A stretch of 64,000 bases of DNA from Flavobacterium psychrophilum (GCA_945890865.1 CAMDDB010000010.1:1-64000), one strand, 5' to 3'. Positions 24,275 through 33,790 are shown, counted from the first letter of the stretch. Notes: generated from the sequence alone by a model not told the origin. Numbers and translations are program-made.

Positions 24275-26016
24275 ATGGAACAATTTATAGTATCTGCCCG
24301 AAAATATCGCCCGCAAACCTTCAAGGATGTGGTGGGACAACAGGCTATTACTAATACATTGTTGAATGCTATTGAAACCAATCACCTCGCTCAAGCTTTA
24401 TTATTTACAGGTCCGCGTGGCGTAGGTAAAACGACCTGTGCACGCATCCTAGCTCGAAAAATCAATCAAGAAGGCTATGATGATCCGTATGAAGATTTTT
24501 CGTTCAATGTATTTGAATTAGACGCTGCTTCAAACAATGGTGTTGATGATATCAGAAGTATCATTGATCAAGTAAGAATACCGCCACAAACAGGAAAATT
24601 CAAAGTATATATTATAGATGAGGTTCATATGCTTTCGCAAGCTGCTTTTAATGCTTTTTTGAAAACATTAGAAGAACCACCCAAACATGCTATTTTTATT
24701 TTAGCCACAACTGAAAAGCATAAAATTATTCCCACAATATTATCGCGTTGTCAAATTTTTGATTTTAAGCGAATTACCGTAAAAGATGCAAAAGATCATT
24801 TAGCCGAAATTGCAAAAGAACAGGGTGTAGCTTTTGAAGACGATGCCCTGCATATTATTGCTCAAAAAGCCGATGGCGCCATGCGAGATGCTCTATCTAT
24901 TTTTGATAGAGTGGTTTCTTTTTGTGGAAATAACCTAACCCGACAAGCCGTTACTGAAAATTTAAACGTACTGGATTTTGAATATTATATCAACATTACA
25001 GATTTAATATTAGAAAATAAGATTCCGGATTTATTGATGGCCTATAACGATATCCTAGCTAAAGGATTTGACGGGCATCATTTCATAGCAGGATTGGCAT
25101 CTCATTTTAGAGATTTATTGGTTTGCAAAAACCCAGCTACTTTATCTCTATTAGAAGCTGGCGAACAAGCACAAGCTTTGTATGCTGCACAATCCCATAA
25201 AGCCATGCATGATTTTCTAATCAAAGGAATTGAGATGGCCAACGAATGTGATTTAAAATTCAAAGTGAGTCAAAATCAGCGATTGTTAGTCGAGCTTTGT
25301 CTTATGCAGTTAGCCTCCATCACCTTTGATGGAGAAAAAAAAAAGTAGCTAAATTTATCATTCCAGCTACTTTTTATAAAAATAACTCATTTTCTATTGT
25401 AGAAATACAGCAAACAGCTCCAGTCATTCAGGAAACTCAGGATATTGTGGCAGTTGCAACACCAGTTGAGATATCGTCTGTGAAAGAACCAATTGTTGAA
25501 AAAATAGAAATCCCTGAAATCCCTAAACCTATACTTTCTAATCTAGATCCGATTAGCACAAAAGTATCGGCACTTTCATTAGCCAGTATAAAGGCAAAAA
25601 AAGATTTTGAAGCACAACAACAGCATCATCAAAAACACAAAGAAGAATTGCCTTCAGAAGCGTTTAACGAAACCGATATGCTAATCCAATGGAATAAGTT
25701 TGCTCAAAAAATGACCGATAGTGGCAAACGTTTGTTAGCAACTTATATGCAAATGAATGATCCAACTTTAAACGGTAGCACTATTACTTTAGAATTACCA
25801 AATCAAAGTACCAGAGAAGAATTTACAACGAGCTATCACGAACTTTTAGGCTATTTACGAGGAAAGTTACACAATCACGACATCACCATTGAAGTAATAG
25901 TAAATGAGGCAGTTGAAAGCAAATATGCCTTTACACCACAAGAAAAATTTGAACGATTAAAACAAATTAATCCAAACATAGAGGTGTTGCGTAAAACATT
26001 TGATTTGGATCTTTAA
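24275..26016 (+). CDS. dnaX: DNA polymerase III subunits gamma and tau (-1 recoding)
   Basis: The clamp-loader ATPase of the replisome. The zero-frame reading ends at TAG at 25346-25348 after 357 residues (gamma-like). The -1 frame then continues from GTA at 25345 to 26016 with no stop, giving about 580 residues (tau-like). Walker A is GPRGVGKTTCARIL (about 46-59), Walker B VYIIDEVHML, the SRC motif LSRCQIFDFKR. The four-Cys zinc module that E. coli DnaX has between Walker A and Walker B is missing; only one Cys (CARIL) is present there. The tau-specific tail contains a globular segment QWNKFAQKMTDSGKRL. The stop follows a run of ten A residues and overlaps a hairpin, the classic layout for slippage. 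It is also possible that the run is one base wrong in this sequence. ppx lies 3 nt away, convergent. Confidence 0.9.
25335..25375 (+). promoter_or_regulatory. dnaX slippery run and hairpin
   Basis: Ten A residues at 25335-25344 precede G at 25345 and the zero-frame TAG. AAAAAGTAGCT (25340-25350) pairs with AGCTACTTTTT (25365-25375) over a 14-nt loop, an 11-bp stem that overlaps the run and stop. Slippage by one base on the run joins the zero frame to the -1 frame. Confidence 0.75.
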
Positions 26017-26019
26017 CGA

Positions 26020-26910
26020 TTAGATTTTTCCATAATACATAGCTTTCACTATACCGTCAGACAATCCAATCTTTGGCACATAAATATTGCGGGCGCCGCT
26101 CCATTTCATAGTATTAAGATAAATTTGTGTTGCTGGGATAATGACATCTGCCCTATCTGGATTTAATCCTAAATCGGCGATGCGTTGCTCATATGACATA
26201 TTACTCAATTTTTGATACTGAGCTTGAATATACATATAAGAAAGCGGTTTGTCTTGATGTTTTTCGGACAATTTGAATAATTTATTAATATTACCACCCG
26301 AACCAATCAAAGTGATATTATCTAATGATTCTGTATTGCTTTTGATCCATTTTTCAATTTCATCCCAAACAATTTCTGATACCATATTATTTAATAATCG
26401 AACAGTTCCTATTTTAAAAGATTTTGAAGTTCTAATTTTACCTTCAACAAAAAGTGAAAATTCAGTACTTCCACCTCCCACATCAACATATAAAAATGTT
26501 TTATCTGAATTGATAAATCGGGTTAAATCAGAGGCTGCAATAATGGCGGCTTCTTTTTTTCCATCAATTATATCGATAACAATATCGGCTCTTTTTTTAA
26601 TGATTTCAATAACTTCCTTACCGTTATAAGCCTCACGTAGAGCAGATGTTGCACAAGCTCTATATTGTTCCACTTTATGCACTTTCATTAATAATTTAAA
26701 GGCCTTCATGGCATCTACCATGCGATCAATATTTTCAGCCGTAATTTCTCCTACTGTAAAGGCATCTTGACCTAATCGAATGGGAACTCTTACTAATGAA
26801 CTTTTATTGAATTGTGGTGCAAAATTAACTTGTTCTACGATGTTGGTAACTAATAAGCGCATAGCATTGGAACCAATGTCGATGGCTGCGTATTTTTTTA
26901 TGTTGATCAT
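26020..26910 (-). CDS. ppx: Ppx/GppA-family exopolyphosphatase
   Basis: A 296-residue member of the Ppx/GppA family, which removes phosphate from polyphosphate ends or hydrolyses pppGpp. The ASKHA motifs are AAIDIGSNAMRLLV (about 7-20), FLYVDVGGGSTEFSLF and NITLIGSGGNINKL. It has only the core domain, without the C-terminal HD-like domain of E. coli Ppx (about 510). It is 16 nt downstream of ppk1, so the two should be co-transcribed and balance polyphosphate synthesis and breakdown. Confidence 0.9.
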   Translation of the reverse strand: MINIKKYAAIDIGSNAMRLLVTNIVEQVNFAPQFNKSSLVRVPIRLGQDAFTVGEITAENIDRMVDAMKAFKLLMKVHKVEQYRACATSALREAYNGKEVIEIIKKRADIVIDIIDGKKEAAIIAASDLTRFINSDKTFLYVDVGGGSTEFSLFVEGKIRTSKSFKIGTVRLLNNMVSEIVWDEIEKWIKSNTESLDNITLIGSGGNINKLFKLSEKHQDKPLSYMYIQAQYQKLSNMSYEQRIADLGLNPDRADVIIPATQIYLNTMKWSGARNIYVPKIGLSDGIVKAMYYGKI

Positions 26911-26926
26911 TCTTTATGGTTTCAAA

Positions 26927-29023
26927 TTATTTTACTGTTTCAGCAATTACATCCAATTTCATTTGATAATAATTGTACATTTCTAATTGGGCTCTAAATG
27001 GTTTTTCATCACCGCGTCTTCTGTAATTATTTGCTAAATCAATAGAATGAATTCGAGCTTTTACATTAGCTTTCCAGCCTATTTCAAAGGTTTCAATCAA
27101 TTCTTTTTTAATATCGTTATCATAAATAGGACAAGTTACTTCTACACGTGCATCTAGATTTCGCGTCATAATGTCGGCAGAAGAAATAAATACTTCGGGA
27201 TCACCTCCATTTGCAAAAATATAAATTCGAGAATGCTCTAAGTAATTATCTACAATACTAATAGCCTCTATATTTTCACTTAGTCCTTTTATACCCGGTA
27301 TTAGACAACAAATTCCTCTAACAATTAATTTTATTTTTACGCCAGCATTACTCGCTTCATAAAGCTTATCGGTCATTTTAAAATCTGAAATACTATTCAT
27401 TTTGAGTTTAATGAATGCTTCTTTTCCCAATAAAGCATTAGTAATCTCACGATCGATCAATTTATTAAAACGTCCTCGGGTATAATGAGGGGAGACAATT
27501 AAATGTTTGTAACGATGAATTCTATAATTTACGTCAAAAAAATCAAAAATCTTTGAAGCGTCTTTGAGAATTTCGGTATTACTGGTAAATAAAGTTACAT
27601 CCGTATAAATTTTAGCAGAATTTTCATTGAAATTACCAGTTGAAATAAGACCATATCTCTTGACCTTTCCTTCTTCAATACGTTCTATAACACAAACTTT
27701 ACTATGAACTTTTAAGCCTTTAACCCCAAAAATTAGCTCAATACCTTCTGTTTGCATTTGTTCTGAATAGGAAATATTACTCTCTTCATCAAAACGCGCT
27801 TGCAACTCGATTTGAACAATTACTTTTTTTCCGTTTTTAGCAGCATTGATAAGTGAACTCACAATTTGAGAATTCTTAGCTAAGCGGTATAACGTAATTT
27901 TAATAGAAGCTACCTTTGGGTCTAAAGCTGCTTCACGTAAAAACTTAATTATATAAGAAAAAGATTGATAAGGAGCATAGAGTAAATAATCTTTCTTTTT
28001 AATTTTTTCTAAAATACTTCCTTCTAATGACAAACCTGAAATAGGTAATGGAACATTTTCACGGTATAACAAATCAAAACGACCTAAATTAGGAAAACTC
28101 ATATAATCTCGGCGATTGTGATATCGACCTCCCGGTATAACACTATCGGAACTATCAATATGCATTCCGCGAAGGAAAAAATCTAACGTATCTTTCTCAA
28201 TAGCTTGATCATACACAAATCGAACCGGTTCACCCACACGTCTTTCCTTTACAGATGAAGAGATCTTTTCGATTAGACTTTTGCTCAAATCACTATCAAA
28301 CTCTAGTTGTGCATCGCGAGTAATTTTAATCATGTGCGCTGATATGCTTTCATAATCAAAAATATTAAATATATTATTCAAATTAAATCGAATGACATCA
28401 TCCAATAAAATAATGTATTTTTTTTCTGAGTCCGAGGGTAATTCGACAAATCGATTAATCGTATTCGGAATTTCAACAACTGCATAGCGAATTTCTTTGT
28501 CCAAATTTTCATTCTGACTTGAGTTTTTCAACACTAATTTTATAGCCAGGTAGCCAGAAGTATCTTTTAATAAAGGAAACTCTTCCAAATCATTTAGCAT
28601 AATCGTCACAAGGGCTGGACTTAACTTTTGAATGAAATAGTCATGAATAAATTTTTCATGATCTGAAGTAATATCTTTTTCATGAATAATAAAAACATTT
28701 TCTTTTTCTAAATTACTTTCTATTTCTTTCAAAATACGTAAACTATCTGTCTGTTGATTGATTACTATTTCAGTAATTTCTTTTAATAACTGATCAGCAG
28801 AAACGCCTAATATTTTTTCGGATTCAGTACTCTCTAAACTCATTCTTCGAATGGCTGCATAACGAACTCTAAAAAATTCATCCAAATTATTAGAAAAAAT
28901 TCCTAAAAATCGCATTCGATCCAACAAGGGAACGTTAGGATCATTTGCTTCTTGTAGCACTCGAGCATTAAAGCTCAACCAACTTTTTTCGCGGTCGATA
29001 TAACTGGTATATTTATTATTCAT
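26927..29023 (-). CDS. ppk1: Polyphosphate kinase 1
   Basis: PPK1 builds polyphosphate from ATP at the membrane. The 698-residue protein begins with the PPK N-domain (YIDREKSWLSFNARVLQEA), has LGIFSNNLDEFFRVR, and two phospholipase-D-like catalytic halves; the phosphorylated His is in GLKVHSKVCVIER and the second in YLEHSRIYIFANGG. The IYTDVTLFTS and SADIMTRNLDARVEV segments are typical. Length is normal. It is the first gene of ppk1-ppx. The PiT transporter at 43-44 kb supplies phosphate. Confidence 0.96.
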   Translation of the reverse strand: MNNKYTSYIDREKSWLSFNARVLQEANDPNVPLLDRMRFLGIFSNNLDEFFRVRYAAIRRMSLESTESEKILGVSADQLLKEITEIVINQQTDSLRILKEIESNLEKENVFIIHEKDITSDHEKFIHDYFIQKLSPALVTIMLNDLEEFPLLKDTSGYLAIKLVLKNSSQNENLDKEIRYAVVEIPNTINRFVELPSDSEKKYIILLDDVIRFNLNNIFNIFDYESISAHMIKITRDAQLEFDSDLSKSLIEKISSSVKERRVGEPVRFVYDQAIEKDTLDFFLRGMHIDSSDSVIPGGRYHNRRDYMSFPNLGRFDLLYRENVPLPISGLSLEGSILEKIKKKDYLLYAPYQSFSYIIKFLREAALDPKVASIKITLYRLAKNSQIVSSLINAAKNGKKVIVQIELQARFDEESNISYSEQMQTEGIELIFGVKGLKVHSKVCVIERIEEGKVKRYGLISTGNFNENSAKIYTDVTLFTSNTEILKDASKIFDFFDVNYRIHRYKHLIVSPHYTRGRFNKLIDREITNALLGKEAFIKLKMNSISDFKMTDKLYEASNAGVKIKLIVRGICCLIPGIKGLSENIEAISIVDNYLEHSRIYIFANGGDPEVFISSADIMTRNLDARVEVTCPIYDNDIKKELIETFEIGWKANVKARIHSIDLANNYRRRGDEKPFRAQLEMYNYYQMKLDVIAETVK

Positions 29024-29154
29024 GTTTTATATTTAATGCCTAAAAAATTATTGATGCGTTAGTAAAAAAACAAATTTATTAACAAATAATTAAAAAAGGC
29101 TATTAATCAAGTAACGATTATATAAAGTAACATTAATATATCCTTTTGTTAAAA

Positions 29155-29799
29155 TTAAGGAGCCAAACGTTCAATTTTCCAGTTGCAATCCTTTTGCAAT
29201 TGATACCGAATACGATCGTGAAGACGATTGGGTCGACCTTGCCAAAATTCAACTTCCACGGGACGGACTATAAATCCTCCCCAATGCTTAGGCCGTTTAA
29301 TTATTTTCCCTTCCCATTCCTTTTCCAAAGCGCTTAAACTATGTTCTAAATAGTCACGATTATCAACGACTTCACTTTGAGCAGAAACTATAGCACCCAA
29401 TTTGCTGCCTTCTGGGCGCGAAGCAAAATAATTGTCTGAAATTTGCTCACTTGTTTGTTTGGCTATGCCTTTAATAATAATTTGACGTTCAACGGTTGGC
29501 CAAAAAAAAGACAAACAAACATTTGGATTTTGTAGTATTGCCTTTCCTTTTTCGGACTGATAATTGGTGTAGAAAATAAAACCATCTTCATTAAATTTTT
29601 TGAGCAAAACGACTCTAGCTTTTGGAAACCCATCCAATCCAATGGTAGAAAGAGTCATAGCATTGACTTCATCGGCTGCATCAAACTCTTCTGCTTCATA
29701 AAACCATTTATGAAATAAGTTTATAGGATCTTCTGGAATTTGAGTTTCCAATAACTCACTTTTTTCATATGATTTTCTATAGTTTCCTAAATCCTTCAT
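29155..29799 (-). CDS. pdxH: Pyridoxamine 5'-phosphate oxidase
   Basis: PdxH oxidises pyridoxine or pyridoxamine 5'-phosphate to PLP using FMN. The 214-residue protein has RVVLLKKFNEDGFIFYTNYQSEKG, ERQIIIKGIAKQ, FASRPEGSKLGAIVSAQS and the C-terminal EFWQGRPNRLHDRIRY, all family hallmarks. Length is normal. It is divergent from the ECF sigma gene. PLP is the cofactor of four enzymes encoded in this window. Confidence 0.97.
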   Translation of the reverse strand: MKDLGNYRKSYEKSELLETQIPEDPINLFHKWFYEAEEFDAADEVNAMTLSTIGLDGFPKARVVLLKKFNEDGFIFYTNYQSEKGKAILQNPNVCLSFFWPTVERQIIIKGIAKQTSEQISDNYFASRPEGSKLGAIVSAQSEVVDNRDYLEHSLSALEKEWEGKIIKRPKHWGGFIVRPVEVEFWQGRPNRLHDRIRYQLQKDCNWKIERLAP

Positions 29800-29915
29800 T
29801 TATTTTTCATTTGAGAAACAAAGTTACAAACTCAAATTTAAAATTTCACGAAAGCAAAATATTATTTAAACCTTTTTTGATATCTTTAGTCAAAAGAACT
29901 TGTAAACCAAATATT

Positions 29916-30458
29916 TTGCAGGACGAAAAAGTATTTATTGCCGAATTATTACATCCGAAAACGCAAAATGAAGCGTTTCGTAAACTCTTGCAATTGTATC
30001 AAAAACCATTATATCATCACATACGAGGTATTGTATTGAATCATGATGATACAGATGATGTCTTACAAAATACATTTATTAAGGTACATTCTAATCTCCA
30101 TAAATTTAAAGGAGATTGTAAATTATTTTCTTGGATGTACCGTATTGCTACCAATGAATCACTAACTTTTATTCAACAACGAGCCAAAAAACAAGGAATT
30201 AGCAACGAAGAAGTAAAAGAAAAAGCCTTACAAAAATTAGAAAGTGATTTATATTTTGACGGAGACGAAATACAGTTAAAACTTCAGAGAGCTGTAGCTT
30301 GCTTGCCTAAAAAACAACAATTGGTCTTTAAAATGAAATATTTTGAAGCTTTGAAATATGAAGAAATATCAGAGATATTAACCACTTCTGTGGGTGCATT
30401 AAAAGCAAGTTATCATTTGGCCGTAAAAAAAATTGAACACTTTTTAAAAACAGATTAA
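29916..30458 (+). CDS. ECF-type RNA polymerase sigma factor
   Basis: A 181-residue extracytoplasmic-function sigma factor. Region 2 includes DTDDVLQNTFIKVHSNLHKF and LFSWMYRIATNESLTF (about 45-90), and region 4 includes LPKKQQLVFKMKYFE and YEEISEILTTSVGALKAS (about 130-170). I start at TTG at 29916 because the family length fits and the frame above it reads non-conserved sequence that overlaps the divergent pdxH. A TATCTTTA near 29881-29888 resembles the -10 box. It is followed by a membrane-anchored protein and a Spy-like secreted protein, likely its regulatory partners. Confidence 0.85.
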   Translation: MQDEKVFIAELLHPKTQNEAFRKLLQLYQKPLYHHIRGIVLNHDDTDDVLQNTFIKVHSNLHKFKGDCKLFSWMYRIATNESLTFIQQRAKKQGISNEEVKEKALQKLESDLYFDGDEIQLKLQRAVACLPKKQQLVFKMKYFEALKYEEISEILTTSVGALKASYHLAVKKIEHFLKTD

Positions 30459-30489
30459 ACCAATTCATCGAACTAACGTCTAAAATATC

Positions 30490-30921
30490 ATGAGACCAAT
30501 GGAGTTTAAAAATAACGACCAGCCAAATACCGGATTTAAAATTCCTGAAGGCTACTTTGAAGCATTTGAAAACAAAATGATGCATCAAATCTTTGCTAAA
30601 GATAGAGCAAGTAAAAACAAGGTAATTTCCCTATTTCATAGAAAATATATAGGAATGAGCAGTATTGCAGCGGTATTTTTTGTAGCATTAGCAATTCCAC
30701 TTTATTTCACCCAAACCCAAAAAACGTCACTTGAATCCTCTACTATAGAACAGTATTTAATGCAACAACAAAATATATCAACTACTGAAATCATTCCTCA
30801 TTTATCGGATGAAGACATACTAAAATTAACATCTTCACTTGGTATTTCGGCAACTGAAAGTAATGATATAGAAAACTATTTATCCGAATCAGAAAACTTA
30901 GAATATATAATTAATAATTAA
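30490..30921 (+). CDS. Probable anti-sigma or membrane regulator of the ECF sigma
   Basis: A 143-residue protein with an N-terminal cytoplasmic part of about 50 residues (FKIPEGYFEAFENKMMHQIF), one membrane helix at about 52-71 (IGMSSIAAVFFVALAIPLYF) and a periplasmic part rich in Ser, Thr and Glu. That topology is the one expected of an anti-sigma factor, but I see no canonical zinc-binding anti-sigma motif. Its position between the sigma gene and a Spy-like gene supports the role. I infer rather than recognise the function. Confidence 0.65.
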   Translation: MRPMEFKNNDQPNTGFKIPEGYFEAFENKMMHQIFAKDRASKNKVISLFHRKYIGMSSIAAVFFVALAIPLYFTQTQKTSLESSTIEQYLMQQQNISTTEIIPHLSDEDILKLTSSLGISATESNDIENYLSESENLEYIINN

Positions 30922-30925
30922 TACC

Positions 30926-31375
30926 ATGAAAATTAAATACATTTTACCCTTCGTATTGCTGTTTGTTAGTACCTTTTCCTTTTCGCAAGGGTTTAAAGGG
31001 AAAAAAGAAAAAGTAAAAGCACTAAAAGTGGCTTATATTACTGATGAATTAAATTTAACATCCGATGAAGCACAACGCTTTTGGCCGATTTATAACGCTT
31101 TTGATGACAAACAAGCCGAATTGCGTCACGAAAAAATGAAAGCTATTTTGGACCGTTTTGAACCGGGTAGTGTGGATAAATTATCAGAAAAAGATGCTTC
31201 TTCGCTACTAATTCAAATGGAACTAATTGAAGAAAACCTTTTTGCACTTCGTAAAAAATTCATTAGGGATTTGCAAGGGGTACTTCCTGCTAAAAAAATC
31301 ATCCGGCTCAAAAAAGCTGAAGATGACTTTAACCGACAGTTGTTAAAGCAAATGAGAGATAATAAAAGAAGATAA
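30926..31375 (+). CDS. Secreted Spy/CpxP-like protein, sensor associated with the ECF sigma
   Basis: A 149-residue protein with a signal peptide (about 1-20, ending FSFSQ). The mature part is all-helical and highly charged, with KEKVKALKVAYITDELNLTSDEAQRFWPIY, a shape shared with Spy/CpxP and the periplasmic CnrX-like metal sensors. Two LTxxQ-like positions read LTSDEAQ and VLPAKKI. In Flavobacteria such genes follow an ECF sigma and are annotated as its sensor. The start is 4 nt after the previous stop, so all three genes form one operon ending in a clear terminator. Confidence 0.75.
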   Translation: MKIKYILPFVLLFVSTFSFSQGFKGKKEKVKALKVAYITDELNLTSDEAQRFWPIYNAFDDKQAELRHEKMKAILDRFEPGSVDKLSEKDASSLLIQMELIEENLFALRKKFIRDLQGVLPAKKIIRLKKAEDDFNRQLLKQMRDNKRR

Positions 31376-31380
31376 TATTT

Positions 31381-31410
31381 AAAAAACGCTCCATCAAATG
31401 AGCGTTTTTT
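31381..31410. terminator. Bidirectional terminator
   Basis: Stem AAAAAACGCTC/GAGCGTTTTTT with an 8-nt loop, between the Spy-like gene and the convergent Asp-box gene. Confidence 0.85.
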
Positions 31411-32433
31411 TTATTGTAATTCAAATCGTATTAATTTATTCTTGCCAGTAGCATATCCTATTCGTTCGGTTTCAAACCGAAAGGTGTATAACTCTTTATC
31501 TTCAGAGAGTTGAATCCAATTCTCACCAAAATCTTCAGAATAGTAAATCCCAGTTCCTCCTACCGAAAGTATCTTTTTTCCATTAGAGTGAGGAACAAAT
31601 TGCACACAGGATGCATATCCAAAAGCTTTGGTATCAGCAACGCACTTCCAAGTCTTGCCTCCATTAAATGTTATCGCTTTATTGGACCAATTTTGACTTT
31701 GTTTGAGATAATTTCCACCGGCAATAATTCCGATTTTTTCATTGTAAAAATCGGCTGTAAAAATACCGGTCATTGCTTCGCCTTGTATTATGGGTGTAGG
31801 ATAAACATTCCAAGAATTTCCAAAATCGGTAGATATAAAAACGCGCGATTGTTTTCCTCCTGAAACCATAAAAATAGATGTTCCTCGTACGATGAGATTT
31901 GAATTACTGGTTGCAAAAGCAGCCTCTCCTTCACTTACTTTTGGAAAATTCTCACAAGTACTTTTTTGCCAGGTATTTCCCCCATCTTTTGTGGACAATA
32001 AAGACAAACAATCGGCAGTGGGATCTCCCATTGCAAAACCATTCAAATCATCAGCAAATTGCATACTATCATAAAAAACTTTTTCATTCTCTTCTGTATA
32101 AACAATTTGCTCTTGAAGTGTACTTTTATCGATTTTAATTAATTTTGCCGGATTTCCAATTGCTAAAATAAAAACTGCTGATTTTGTAGCCGCAATACTC
32201 CTGAATTCAGTCTTTGGATCTACAGTCAAAATTGTATTGATATACAACGAATCTGTCTTTTTATCGTAAAAACCATAACGACCTTTATCCAATCCCAACC
32301 AAAATTTATCTGTGTCAATATAAATAGCTCTACAACTTAATTGAGTTGTTGAAAGGACTTTTGTTTCAAAATTTATGTTGTGATTTTGAGTCCAAGCGGA
32401 AATAGTAAAAAGGAAAACAATAATTTGCTTCAT
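31411..32433 (-). CDS. Secreted Asp-box (BNR) repeat beta-propeller protein
   Basis: A 340-residue protein with a short signal-like start (IIVFLFTISAWTQ). At least four Asp-box repeats of the SxDxGxxW type are visible: STKDGGNTWQ, STDFGNSWN, TFNGGKTWK and YSEDFGENWIQ. These mark a beta-propeller as in sialidases and the Ycf48/HCF136 photosystem assembly group. I see no sialidase catalytic residues, so a binding or assembly role is more likely than glycan cleavage. No neighbour suggests a partner. Confidence 0.75.
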   Translation of the reverse strand: MKQIIVFLFTISAWTQNHNINFETKVLSTTQLSCRAIYIDTDKFWLGLDKGRYGFYDKKTDSLYINTILTVDPKTEFRSIAATKSAVFILAIGNPAKLIKIDKSTLQEQIVYTEENEKVFYDSMQFADDLNGFAMGDPTADCLSLLSTKDGGNTWQKSTCENFPKVSEGEAAFATSNSNLIVRGTSIFMVSGGKQSRVFISTDFGNSWNVYPTPIIQGEAMTGIFTADFYNEKIGIIAGGNYLKQSQNWSNKAITFNGGKTWKCVADTKAFGYASCVQFVPHSNGKKILSVGGTGIYYSEDFGENWIQLSEDKELYTFRFETERIGYATGKNKLIRFELQ

Positions 32434-32530
32434 AAAATGGAATTAGTCTCAAAGTTAATCAATTCGAAACAATTAATATTATTATTAAAGGGATCTGGTA
32501 ATAATCCAGAGATTAAATCCAATTAATTCG

Positions 32531-32538
32531 TATATTTG
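32531..32538 (+). promoter_or_regulatory. Predicted -10 box of rsmB
   Basis: TATATTTG matches TAnnTTTG and lies 34 nt before the ATG at 32573. Confidence 0.55.
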
Positions 32539-32572
32539 CGACCCAAATTCTTGGGAAGATTTAATTAAAAAA

Positions 32573-33790
32573 ATGAGATTACATAGAAATTTAGTATTTA
32601 CTACCATTGATTCATTAATGGCGATTTTTAATGAAGGTGAATATGCTGATAAAGTAGTTGCAAGAGCCTTAAAAAAAGACAAACGTTGGGGAAGTCACGA
32701 CCGAAAATTTGTGGCAGAAACAATCTATGAAATCGTACGTTGGAAAAGATTATATGTAGAGATTGCAGAAGTAAAAGAACCTTTTGACAGAGATAATATT
32801 TGGCGCATTTTTGCAGTTTGGGCAGTTCTTAGAGGCTACAACCTACCCGATTGGAAATACTTTGAAGAAACTCCAGTGAGAAGAATAAAAGGGCGTTTTG
32901 ATGAATTAACAAAAACCAGAAAATTCAAAGAATCGATTCCAGATTGGATGGATGAATTGGGTGTTAAAGAATTAGGTGAAGTCATTTGGAGTAAAGAATT
33001 AGCAGCTCAAAACGAACAAGCAAAGGTAATTTTAAGAGTTAATAAACTTAAAACTACAAAAGAAAAATTAAGAGCTATTTTAATGGATTTGAATATTGCC
33101 ACCGAGTTTCATGTCGAATATCCAGATGCTTTAATTTTAACGGAAAGAGCTAATGTGTTTTTAACCGATGCTTTTAAAGAAGGCTTTTTTGAAGTGCAAG
33201 ATGCCTCTTCCCAATTAGTGGCTTACTTCCTAGATGTTCAACCCGGAATGAGGGTGGTCGATACGTGTGCTGGAGCGGGTGGAAAAACCTTGCATTTAGC
33301 TTCATTAATGGAAAACAAAGGCCAATTGATTGCTATGGATTTATATGAAAGTAAATTGAAGCAATTGAAAATTAGAGCTAAACGAAACGGTGCCTTTAAC
33401 ATAGAACCCCGAGTTATTGAAAGTACTAAGACCATTAAGAAACTTCATGAAAAAGCGGATCGCGTTTTAATTGATGCTCCTTGTAGTGGATTAGGTGTTT
33501 TGAAACGCAACCCAGATAGTAAATGGAAATTGCAGCCCGAATTTATTGAAAACATTAAAAAAATACAAGCTGAAGTTTTAGAAAATTATTCTAAAATTGT
33601 AAAACCAGGTGGTAAACTAGTATATGCCACTTGTTCTATATTACCGTCTGAAAATCAAGAACAAATCAAACATTTCTTAACTACTGACATTGGAAAGGAA
33701 TTTACCTTTGTTCAAGATAGAAAAGTCTTAGCACACGAAAGTGGTTTTGATGGCTTTTATATGGCATTATTAGAACGTAAAATCAAATAA
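32573..33790 (+). CDS. rsmB: 16S rRNA (cytosine967-C5)-methyltransferase RsmB-like
   Basis: A 405-residue m5C rRNA methyltransferase. The N-terminal NusB-like helical region (about 1-150) is followed by a SAM domain with VVDTCAGAGGKTLHLASLM, VLIDAPCSGLGVLKR (catalytic Cys of motif IV) and YATCSILPSENQEQ (motif VI Cys). The layout is that of RsmB, and the target C967 is inferred. The secreted nuclease follows by 2 nt. Confidence 0.88.
   Translation: MRLHRNLVFTTIDSLMAIFNEGEYADKVVARALKKDKRWGSHDRKFVAETIYEIVRWKRLYVEIAEVKEPFDRDNIWRIFAVWAVLRGYNLPDWKYFEETPVRRIKGRFDELTKTRKFKESIPDWMDELGVKELGEVIWSKELAAQNEQAKVILRVNKLKTTKEKLRAILMDLNIATEFHVEYPDALILTERANVFLTDAFKEGFFEVQDASSQLVAYFLDVQPGMRVVDTCAGAGGKTLHLASLMENKGQLIAMDLYESKLKQLKIRAKRNGAFNIEPRVIESTKTIKKLHEKADRVLIDAPCSGLGVLKRNPDSKWKLQPEFIENIKKIQAEVLENYSKIVKPGGKLVYATCSILPSENQEQIKHFLTTDIGKEFTFVQDRKVLAHESGFDGFYMALLERKIK

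Noticed and set aside
25447..26016. A separate protein with its own ATG after dnaX
   Set aside because: The frame is open back to 25345 with tau-like sequence and no start signal, so it is the continuation of dnaX by -1 recoding.
29769..29915. ECF sigma gene starting at the ATG at 29769
   Set aside because: That part overlaps the divergent pdxH start and is not sigma-like; TTG at 29916 gives the normal length and fits the -10 box.
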